DNA from: STD1-80 sp043802745 | GTDB taxonomy: Bacteria; Patescibacteriota; Minisyncoccia; Minisyncoccales; CG1-02-41-26 | NCBI GenBank assembly: GCA_043802745.1 | Contig: JAZDKU010000034.1 | Span: forward strand, 1 to 20,560 | Direction: 5' to 3' | Length of the DNA: 20,560 bases | Shown: positions 5,733-12,606 of the stretch, piece by piece | Position numbering within the stretch: the stretch's first letter is position 1 | Layout of the letters: each line of letters opens with the position of its first letter | Translations under genes and position numbers: made by a program | Notes under the pieces: model-generated | What the model was told of the DNA's origin: nothing | The model's input: only the letters and a program-made list of their open reading frames with translations | The model's database searches: none

Positions 5733-6782
5733 TTACTCGCTTTTCCAGATTTTTAATTCAGTGGGGATAATAATATTGCCAGTTGGCAAGATTTCTACTT
5801 GCTCATATTTGCCTTGAAAACTTTTTAAGCTTTTTATGTATTGGCTAATATCAAGTGGGCTCTCCCCTACTTTTTCTATGGCCTCAGCCAATAACTCAAA
5901 ATCTAAATAAGCGTACATGGCAAAAATACCCTTTGCATCCCGGCCATACTCTTGCAAAAAATCTTTGGAAAATTGAGAATTGGGTTGATATGTTTCATAA
6001 TAAACACCATTAGCTGAAGTGCTGGCTATTTTTTGAGCATCCAAAGACAAGGCAAACCCTATATTAGTAAAAATATCACCCTTATAACCAAGCTCTCTTA
6101 ATTGTTTAATAATAAAGCCACAAGCGCTCCCAGATGACGCCACTAAAACAGCGCTTGGCTGACTAGCTAAAACTTTGGTTATTTGCGAGCGAAAATCTGT
6201 GTCCGAGGCAAGGTGGCTTTCACTAGCTATTTCAATTTTTGGATTAAACTCTTTTGAAAGACGCTGGAATTCATTGTTTAAAGTTGCACCCCAGTCATCA
6301 TTAACATAAATTATGCCAACTTTGCTTGGATTCTTTTCTTTTAATTTTTCCACCACAATCTTAGCGTCTGACAAAGCAATGCTACTATGTCTTAAAACTA
6401 ATTGGCTATTTTCAGTGATTTTAGGATGGGCTGTGCCAGCAAGCAAAAGAAGCTTATTTTCTTCAGTGATTGGTTTTAATGCCAAGCAAACACTGCTGCC
6501 AAAAGAAGAAAAATATTTTACTTTATCAATATTAAGCAATTTATTAAGGCTTGCAACTGCGCCTTGGGGGGTTGATTGATTGTCTTCTAGTAACAGTTCG
6601 ATTTTTTTGCTACTTACTACCCCTTGCTTGTTTAGTACATCAACGGCAAAAGTAGCGCCGTCTTTATACTGCTCCCCTAACCCAGCTAAGGGGCCGGTTA
6701 AACTATAAATAGCGCCTATCTTAATGGTTGCCTCTGGGCTAATAGATTTCTTTTGGTCAAAACCTAGCCATTGAGTGCGGAG
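5733..6782 (-). pseudogene. Second LivK-like substrate-binding protein, 5' end lost
   Basis: The minus-strand frame is open from an upstream TAG (6815-6813) to TAA at 5733. The conserved part begins TIKIGAIYSLTGPLAGLGEQ and runs through the whole Peripla_BP_6 fold (VGIIYVNDDWGATLNNEF; DTDFRSQITKVLASQPSAV), in register with the intact protein at 1436-2581 (NKLLNIDKVK versus NKLANIDKVK). Before it only GFDQKKSISPEA and a few residues remain: the membrane anchor or signal peptide and any ATG, GTG or TTG start are missing; the first is a TTG at 6539, inside the domain. The break abuts the equally beheaded TrmB gene. The rest of the frame is intact, so loss is recent, or the join is an assembly fault. 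Confidence 0.72.
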
Positions 6783-7465
6783 GCTACTTTGCCAGCCACA
6801 TTGCCAAGAAGGCTAAGATTAACAGAACTAGCTGCTATATTATTTTAGATGAGTTAATCAAAAAAGGCCTGATTAATAAATCAGGCGTTGAAAAAAAATT
6901 CCAGTTTACCGCAGAAAGGCCAGAAAGGATGCTTTCGCTTATTAAAGAAAAAGAAACAAAAGCCAAAGAATTAGCCACAAAATTTTCAGCTGCTCTCCCA
7001 GAATTAAAATCACTTTATAACAAGCATGATGAATTACCCAAAATAAAATTTATCGAAGGCCAAACAGGGGTAAGGGCTGCTCTGGAGGAAGGGCTTGAGG
7101 CACTGCCTTCTGGGGGTGAGCTTTGCCACATTAGCCCTAGCACCCAAGCGCTAATAGACGCTGTGGGCGAAGACTGGCTTTCTTGCTATGTTAAAAAAAG
7201 GGTAAAGAAAAATATAAAATGCCGTTCGATTGGAGCAAATAATCCTTGGCTAGAAAATAACATGAAAATCGATGCAAAAGTTAAAAGAGAGAGCGCGCTT
7301 TTGCCAAAAGAGGCCAGGATACCGGTTCATTTGCATATTATGGGCGATAAAGTTTCTATCTTTTCTTTAAAAAAAGACTTGGTTGGCATAACTATTGAAG
7401 ACAGGGATATAGCCCAAACAATAAAGCTGCTTTATCAAGCCTTGTGGGATAAGTATAAAAAGTAA
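6777..7465 (+). pseudogene. Fourth TrmB-family regulator, 5' end lost
   Basis: In the frame ending at 7465 the sequence ASHIAKKAKINRTSCYIILD (from 6791) matches helices 2-3 of the TrmB winged helix, followed by KKGLINKSG and a full C-terminal sensor domain (IKFIEGQTGVRAALEEGLE to the end). The first roughly 35-40 residues and the start codon are missing: there is no ATG, GTG or TTG between the stop at 6743 and ATG 6929, which is past the DNA-binding domain. Bases 6771-6788 read LSAEAT in another frame, which is what should precede ASHIAKK, hinting at a two-base insertion near 6789. A product from ATG 6929 (178 residues) would be a sensor domain without DNA binding. Closest relative here is the TrmB at 2862-3656. 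Confidence 0.7.
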
Positions 7466-7472
7466 AAAATCT

Positions 7473-8216
7473 CTACTCTCCGAGGTAGGCCTCTAAAACT
7501 TTAGGGTTATTTTTTATATCATTTGGAGCGCCCTCAACCAAAACCCTGCCTTCTTGCATGACTATCACCCAATCAGCCACCGAAAAAGTAAAATGCATAT
7601 CATGCTCAATAAGCAAAAGCGTTTCACCGCCCTGCTTTAATTTTAATAAAATATTAGCAATCACTTCTCTTAGTTTTGGATTAACCCCAGCCACTGGCTC
7701 ATCAAGCATTAAAAAGGTGTGCGGGTTTAAAATAGCCCTGGCCAACTCCACTAAGCGCTTCTGGCCAAAACTTAAATCACGGGCTGTGTAATTTTCAAAA
7801 TCTTGCATTTCCACTAATTTTAAAATTTCTTTTACCCCCACACCATAACTTTGTTTGGTGTGGGGGTGAATACTCCCCAAAAAATTTCTCCAAAATTTTG
7901 TGTCTTCATTATCAATAGCTAAAAGCAAATTTTCTTTGACAGTTAAATTATTAAAAAGCCGAGATTTTTGAAAAAGTCTAGACATGCCCAAATTAGAGAT
8001 TGCTTCTGGCGATTTGTTTGTGATGTCTATTTCATTAAAAATAATTTTGCCCTCATCGGGCTTAACAATTCCAGAAATCAAATTAAAAACCGTAGACTTG
8101 CCAGCTCCATTAGGCCCAATTAAGGCGGTGATTAAATTAGGCTTTACTTCAAAACTACAGCTCTGCACTGCCTTCACCCCGCCAAAACTCTTAACAAGTT
8201 GTAAGCATTTAAGCAT
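7473..8216 (-). CDS. livG: Branched-chain amino acid ABC transporter ATP-binding protein
   Basis: 247 residues, complete ABC ATPase of the LivG type. Walker A GPNGAGKST (34-42), Q-loop in the RLFQKSRLF region (about 80-88), signature LSFGQKR, Walker B FLMLDEP followed by the LivG-typical VAGVNP, and H-loop histidine in LLLIEHDM. It powers amino acid import through LivHM at the inner face of the membrane. Its ATG 8216 lies one base from the stop of livM, so translation is coupled. LivG normally pairs with LivF; no livF follows, since the next gene is a convergent TrmB remnant only 7 bases away. It may act as a homodimer or with a LivF encoded elsewhere. Confidence 0.92.
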   Translation of the reverse strand: MLKCLQLVKSFGGVKAVQSCSFEVKPNLITALIGPNGAGKSTVFNLISGIVKPDEGKIIFNEIDITNKSPEAISNLGMSRLFQKSRLFNNLTVKENLLLAIDNEDTKFWRNFLGSIHPHTKQSYGVGVKEILKLVEMQDFENYTARDLSFGQKRLVELARAILNPHTFLMLDEPVAGVNPKLREVIANILLKLKQGGETLLLIEHDMHFTFSVADWVIVMQEGRVLVEGAPNDIKNNPKVLEAYLGE

Positions 8217-8217
8217 A

Positions 8218-9090
8218 TTATTCCAATTCTATTTTGCCGAAAAAGCCGCGAGGCCGATAAATTAAAATCAAAAGCAAAAGCAAACTATAAATTATCTGGC
8301 GCATGGGGCCAACCACGCTTGAGGGAAAACCAATAAACCGCAAAGGTTCTGGTAAAAGCGTTAAAACTATAGTGGCAATAACTGTGCCTTTTAAAGATGC
8401 CAGCCCCCCAATAATAACAATGCATATAACTGGTATTAGCTGGAGCAAAGAAAAAGAAGACGGGTCAATAAAGGTTATATAAGAAGCGTACAAACTCCCG
8501 GCAATGCCAGCAAAAAAAGCAGAAATTGCCAAAGAATAGCTTTTTAATTTAAAAGTATTTTTACCCAAAACTCTGGTGGCTAGCTCGTCATCTCTGGTAG
8601 CTTCTAAGGCCTTGCCAAAAGGACTTTTGCTGATGCGTCTAATAATTAAATAAGAAACTGTGGCTATAATAGCAGTTAAAATTAGAAACCAAAAGTTGTT
8701 GGCAAAAGAAAGTCCGAAAAAGCTTGGCTTGGGAATGCCTGGCAAACCAAGGGGGCCTCGCGTTAAGCCTGTCCAATTCAAAGCCGCGGCTGTTACCACA
8801 AAAGAAAATCCTAAAGTGGCCAAGGCCAAGTAATCTCCTTTTAATTTATTGGTTGGCAAAGATAGCAGGAATCCAAAAACCATAGCCATAAACCCAGCTG
8901 CCAAAAAGCAAAACCAAAATGGCGCTCCCTGCAAGGCTAATAAGGCTGAAGTGTAGGCGCCAATGCAATAAAAAGCAATATGCCCCAAATTTAAAAGCCC
9001 CGAAAACCCCACAGCCAATTGCAAAGAAATCGCCAGAATAGTATAAATACCAATTAAAATTAAAAGGTGAATAAAATATGCCTCTATCAT
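8218..9090 (-). CDS. livM: Branched-chain amino acid ABC transporter permease LivM
   Basis: 290 residues, BPD_transp_2 family. About eight to ten hydrophobic segments, with the LivM hallmarks: LAVGFSGLLNLGHIAFYCIGAY near the N-terminus, NKLKGDYLALATLGF, the TRGPLGLPGIP loop, and the cytoplasmic coupling region KSPFGKALEATRDDELATRVLGKN that docks on the ATPase. The end YRPRGFFGK is typical. It is shorter than many LivM proteins, as it lacks the long N-terminal extension of E. coli LivM. Start ATG 9090 lies 3 bases after the livH stop. Confidence 0.92.
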   Translation of the reverse strand: MIEAYFIHLLILIGIYTILAISLQLAVGFSGLLNLGHIAFYCIGAYTSALLALQGAPFWFCFLAAGFMAMVFGFLLSLPTNKLKGDYLALATLGFSFVVTAAALNWTGLTRGPLGLPGIPKPSFFGLSFANNFWFLILTAIIATVSYLIIRRISKSPFGKALEATRDDELATRVLGKNTFKLKSYSLAISAFFAGIAGSLYASYITFIDPSSFSLLQLIPVICIVIIGGLASLKGTVIATIVLTLLPEPLRFIGFPSSVVGPMRQIIYSLLLLLILIYRPRGFFGKIELE

Positions 9091-9093
9091 AAA

Positions 9094-9966
9094 TTAGCTT
9101 GATGGATTCTTTTTCCCGAGAATGCCTTGCGGTCTAGTTAAAAGAAAAATAAATAATATTAGAAAGGCAATGGCGTCTTTATAGCCAGAGGGTAAAAACC
9201 AAATACCAAAGTTTTCCACCAAGCCAAGTAAGAAACTGCCCAATATGGCTCCGGGCACCGAACCAATGCCCCCAATTACCGCCCCAGTAAACCCTTTTAT
9301 CATAAGCCCTGTGCCCATGCTAGGCTCTAAATTTTGCTCCAAGCCCACCAACACACCCGCCACCCCAGCAATGGCTGAGCCAATTATAAAAACCCAATTA
9401 TAAATTCTTTCGGTGGAAATTCCGCAAATTTCCGATACTTGCTTATTATCAGCCACCGCTCTCATGGCCTTGCCAATCTTTGTTTTTTTCATTAACAAAA
9501 AAAGCAGGGTAAAAAGAATAGCGGAAACAATAATAATCACTATCTGCAAAGGAGTAATAATAGCCCCAGCAAACTCCAAACCCTTGGCTATTTTAATAAA
9601 GCCAATGGTTTTAACATCTGCGCCAAAAAAGATTAAAATTAAAGACTCAAATAAAATTAATAAAGCAAAGCTAGCAATAAGCAATATCACTGGGCTAGCT
9701 TTTCTTTGCCTAAATTTTTTATAAACCAAAACATTAATTGCCAAGCCAAAAAGAGCGGCCAAAATAATGGCTAAAATAATGGCCAGCCAAAAGTTTAAGC
9801 CCACAAGTGAGAAAAATAAATACAAAAAATAACCAGCCAAAGCAATAACTGGGCCGTGAGCAAAATGGACAAACTTGCAAGTGGCATAAATCAAAGAAAA
9901 CCCACTAGCCACTAAAGCGTATATTGCCCCGGCAATTAAACCATTAACTAAAAGTTGGGTGAACAT
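9094..9966 (-). CDS. livH: Branched-chain amino acid ABC transporter permease LivH
   Basis: 290 residues, BPD_transp_2 family. The start FTQLLVNGLIAGAIYALVAS is the LivH signature; KIGKAMRAVADNKQVSEICGI is the cytoplasmic coupling loop, and GGIGSVPGAILGSFLLGLVE plus the C-terminal LTRPQGILGKK are standard. It forms a heterodimeric channel with LivM. ATG 9966 follows the stop of the exported FN3 protein by 2 bases, so the transporter has been placed in an operon with a cell-surface protein and lysS. Confidence 0.92.
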   Translation of the reverse strand: MFTQLLVNGLIAGAIYALVASGFSLIYATCKFVHFAHGPVIALAGYFLYLFFSLVGLNFWLAIILAIILAALFGLAINVLVYKKFRQRKASPVILLIASFALLILFESLILIFFGADVKTIGFIKIAKGLEFAGAIITPLQIVIIIVSAILFTLLFLLMKKTKIGKAMRAVADNKQVSEICGISTERIYNWVFIIGSAIAGVAGVLVGLEQNLEPSMGTGLMIKGFTGAVIGGIGSVPGAILGSFLLGLVENFGIWFLPSGYKDAIAFLILFIFLLTRPQGILGKKNPSS

Positions 9967-9968
9967 AA

Positions 9969-11048
9969 TTATTTCGCAAAAAGGGAGTTAAGCTTGGTGC
10001 GGGTGTAAGTTTCTACTATGCCGTCGGGTACCGTTAATCCTCGGGGCGCTAAGACTTCGCTAGCATATTTTGTTTGAAATCTTTTTACAGCCGCTACGGT
10101 TAGCTGGCCAAAATAGCCAGTTATTTTTCCTTCCGGATAAATAGTTTTGTCCTGGGAAAGCCAAGATTGAAGTGTTTTAATTTGGTATCCCCTACCACCA
10201 AGACCCATATTCACACTAAGCCCGTTTGTTTTTACTGGCTGTGAGGCAAGTAATTGAGCAGTTAATGTTTGGATTAAAGCAGTAATCCTAGCCACTTCTG
10301 ATTGCAAATAAGTAATGGTGGAAGTTGAAGCTGCTGTTGTTGAAGTGCTTATGGTGGTTGTGGTGGTTGCCTGCGTCGAAGTGCTTGTCGAAGTACTAGC
10401 AGTTGTTGTGGCTAAAGGTGTTTCTGTCTTACAGCTTGCAGTAGACGTAGAGATAAAAAATGGATTGGTTTCAACTCCATCGCCGTTGCGATATTTAACT
10501 GAATAACTGTAAAAAGTTGCGCAAGGTAAATTATTATTTTGCCAAGAGTTACTTTTGGTCCACCCAGAATGAATGTTTTGAGTAATATTAACAAAATAAT
10601 AGCCCGAACCTCCAGCTGCAACATTTGAAAAAGCTGGCGTTGATACAAGGATAGAAGTACTAGCAACATTAGCAGGTATTAGGCTTGTTGGGTCGTTTGC
10701 TAAAGTATACGCTGAAACTGTTGACGAAGTAGCGCTTTCACCAAGATCGTTGTATGCTTTTACATATCTTGTGTATTGAGTATTCTCAGCCAAGCCAGTT
10801 TCATCAAAATATGTTATGCCCGTGGGGCTATCTAAAATAACAGTATTGTCCTGACTGTTAAAAAGCTTAAAACCAATTTCATTGGTAGAATTATCTAATA
10901 AGTTCCATCTGATAGAGCTTATTGATAAAGGTTTCGGGGTACTGAGGGCTGGAGCATTTATAACGCCGATTTCCACTGCATTGGCAAAAGAAAACCCGCT
11001 TACAATAAAAATAAGCAGAAAGAAAGCTAAAAAAATTATTTTTTTCAT
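9969..11048 (-). CDS. Exported FN3-like / peptidoglycan-binding protein
   Basis: 359 residues. A signal peptide (about 1-24, hydrophobic then ANA) precedes a fibronectin-III-like domain (about 38-115: SISSIRWNLLDNSTNEIGFK, then LAENTQYTRYVKAYNDLGES, the usual late FN3 strands). A middle segment of unclear fold (about 120-205) follows, then a Ser/Thr-rich linker (about 205-245), a short coiled helix (YLQSEVARITALIQTLTAQL) and a C-terminal PG_binding_1 domain (about 280-355: GGRGYQIKTLQSWL, GYFGQLTVAAVKRFQ). The layout is frequent in Parcubacteria. It should sit in the wall and expose the FN3 part. It lies between lysS (13-base gap) and livH (2-base gap), which suggests a surface role tied to nutrient uptake, but the order may be chance. 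Confidence 0.8.
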   Translation of the reverse strand: MKKIIFLAFFLLIFIVSGFSFANAVEIGVINAPALSTPKPLSISSIRWNLLDNSTNEIGFKLFNSQDNTVILDSPTGITYFDETGLAENTQYTRYVKAYNDLGESATSSTVSAYTLANDPTSLIPANVASTSILVSTPAFSNVAAGGSGYYFVNITQNIHSGWTKSNSWQNNNLPCATFYSYSVKYRNGDGVETNPFFISTSTASCKTETPLATTTASTSTSTSTQATTTTTISTSTTAASTSTITYLQSEVARITALIQTLTAQLLASQPVKTNGLSVNMGLGGRGYQIKTLQSWLSQDKTIYPEGKITGYFGQLTVAAVKRFQTKYASEVLAPRGLTVPDGIVETYTRTKLNSLFAK

Positions 11049-11061
11049 AGTTATGTTTTAT

Positions 11062-12549
11062 TTATTGTTTTGGTTTCATTAAAGGAAATATTTGGCATTC
11101 GCGCATGGGTTTATTCATTAAAAAGCTGAATAGGCGCTCGGAGACGCCAAAGCCACACGTTGGGGGCATGCCATACTCCAAAGCCTCCACAAAATCATGG
11201 TCAAACATCTGCGCTTCATCATCCCCAGCTTCTCTTAATTTCTGTTGTTCTTGAAATCTCTCGGCTTGGTCAATAGGATCGTTTAGCTCTGAATAACCAT
11301 TGCCCATTTCACTCCCAGCCAATATAACTTGAAATTTTTGCGCTAATTCTTTATTTTTTTCTTGACGCTTGGCTAAAGGAGATAAAACTACGGGCTGATT
11401 AATCAAAAACCCAGGTCCTGAAATTTTCTTGCGGCAAAACTTCCATAAATTATCAATAGCCCTGGTTTTATTAAAACCTTTTTTGTCATAATCAATGCCT
11501 AGCTTTTGCAAAGCTTTTTCTATTTCATCTACACTAGCTTCTAAAACATTAATGCCTGTGTGCTTTTGCACGGTTGATACATAGTCATATTTTTCCCATT
11601 TTGCCCCAAAGTCAACTTTGTGGCCGTTTATTTCAAACTTTAAAGTGTTAAAAGATTTTTTAATAACATATTTATAAAGCTCCTCAACTAATTTCATTCC
11701 CTGTTCGTAATCAGTATAGGCCCAATAAAATTCCATTTGTGTATAGTCTTGTAAGTGTTCTGCATCCATACCTTCATTACGAAACTGCCGGCCAATTTCA
11801 AAAGTTTTCTCAAACCCAGCCACCATTAATTTTTTTTGCCATAATTCTCCCATAGAAATACGCAAATAAACATCAATGTCTAGGGCATTATGATGAGTAC
11901 TAAATGGTCGAGCATCTGCCCCGCCAGTGGTTACCTCTAAAACCGGAGTTTCCACTTCTAAAAATCCTCGAGCTATTAAAAATTCGCGCATAGCATTCCA
12001 GAATATAGCCCGCCTCTCTATCATTTCTTTGACTTCGGGATTAAACAAAATATCTAAATATCTTTTGCGTAGTTTTTCTTCAACATCTTGCAAGCCGTGC
12101 CATTTTTCTGGTAAGGGCAACAGTGTTTTTGTTAAAACCTCAAAGTCAGTGGCTTCTATTGATTTTTCGCCCGTTTTACTTTCGATTAAAATACCTTTCA
12201 CTTCAATAAAATCACCCACATCCATGGTTTCTGTGAAAAATTCAAAACCCTTTTCCCCTACTCTATCTTGCCTAAAAATAACTTGAATATTAGCCTGCCC
12301 TGAGCCTGTCGAATGGGCCGAACCGTCTTGAATATTTAAAAACAACAAAGCCCCATGCCCTCTTTGCGCCATTATTCTCCCAGCTAAAAAGATTTCTTTT
12401 TTAGATTTTTTCAGCTTAGCAAAATCAGCCAAAGCCTCTGTAATTGTGTGCGTTCTTTTAGTATTTGAAGAAAAAGTATGCGCCCCCCATTGCTCTAACT
12501 TTTTTAATTTCTCCAACCGAACTTTTTTAATTTCGTCAATTGTAGACAT
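11062..12549 (-). CDS. lysS: Lysyl-tRNA synthetase, class II
   Basis: 495 residues, complete. It charges tRNA-Lys with lysine using ATP. An OB-fold anticodon domain (about 50-140) is followed by the class II catalytic core: motif 1 around FLEVETPVLEVTTGGADARPF (196-216), motif 2 FEIGRQFRNEG (250-260), and motif 3 GFGVSERLFSFL (about 466-477), with E-R-L in place of the commoner D-R-L. The lysine-specific HLQDYTQMEFYWAY is present. Residues 78-86 (AHSTGSGQA) interrupt the OB fold between IQDGS and NIQV; the DNA there is a palindromic repeat (12297-12318), so this is an in-frame insertion. ATG 12549 has an extended -10 promoter about 22 bases upstream and no Shine-Dalgarno. It heads the operon with livHMG. 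Confidence 0.93.
   Translation of the reverse strand: MSTIDEIKKVRLEKLKKLEQWGAHTFSSNTKRTHTITEALADFAKLKKSKKEIFLAGRIMAQRGHGALLFLNIQDGSAHSTGSGQANIQVIFRQDRVGEKGFEFFTETMDVGDFIEVKGILIESKTGEKSIEATDFEVLTKTLLPLPEKWHGLQDVEEKLRKRYLDILFNPEVKEMIERRAIFWNAMREFLIARGFLEVETPVLEVTTGGADARPFSTHHNALDIDVYLRISMGELWQKKLMVAGFEKTFEIGRQFRNEGMDAEHLQDYTQMEFYWAYTDYEQGMKLVEELYKYVIKKSFNTLKFEINGHKVDFGAKWEKYDYVSTVQKHTGINVLEASVDEIEKALQKLGIDYDKKGFNKTRAIDNLWKFCRKKISGPGFLINQPVVLSPLAKRQEKNKELAQKFQVILAGSEMGNGYSELNDPIDQAERFQEQQKLREAGDDEAQMFDHDFVEALEYGMPPTCGFGVSERLFSFLMNKPMRECQIFPLMKPKQ
12297..12318. repeat. Palindromic repeat inserted in frame in lysS
   Basis: A 22-base imperfect palindrome with outer arms GCCC/GGGC and core GAGCCTGTCGAA. 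From memory, this is a very widespread dispersed bacterial repeat (GACAGGCTCAG type). It encodes residues 78-84, which other lysyl-tRNA synthetases lack. Confidence 0.6.
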
Positions 12550-12570
12550 ATAAATATTGATAATTGATAA

Positions 12571-12594
12571 ATTGTATCACAAAAACCAAAAAAC
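12571..12594 (-). promoter_or_regulatory. lysS operon promoter
   Basis: Minus strand TACAAT (12576-12571) with TGA directly before it makes an extended -10; the -35 is poor (T-rich). Start near 12565, leader about 15 bases. The 57-base gap between mrdA and lysS shows no terminator hairpin, so read-through from mrdA is also possible. Confidence 0.5.
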
Positions 12595-12606
12595 CAAAAC
12601 AAAATC

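Noticed and set aside
5733..6539. Binding-protein frame taken as an intact gene from TTG 6539
   Set aside because: The start would fall in the middle of the first lobe of the domain, with clear homologous sequence continuing upstream in the same frame; treated as a 5' truncated pseudogene.
6929..7465. Stand-alone 178-residue sensor protein from ATG 6929
   Set aside because: Upstream in the same frame the TrmB DNA-binding helices are recognisable, so it is more simply a truncated TrmB gene, though a shortened product is not excluded.
10320..10410. CRISPR-like or tandem repeat array
   Set aside because: The repeated triplets encode the Ser/Thr linker and show no regular repeat-spacer pattern. 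No CRISPR array was seen anywhere in the window.
10315..10506. Plus-strand frame rich in Val/Glu opposite the exported protein gene
   Set aside because: It is the mirror of the Ser/Thr repeat linker of the FN3/peptidoglycan-binding protein; low complexity, no start signals.
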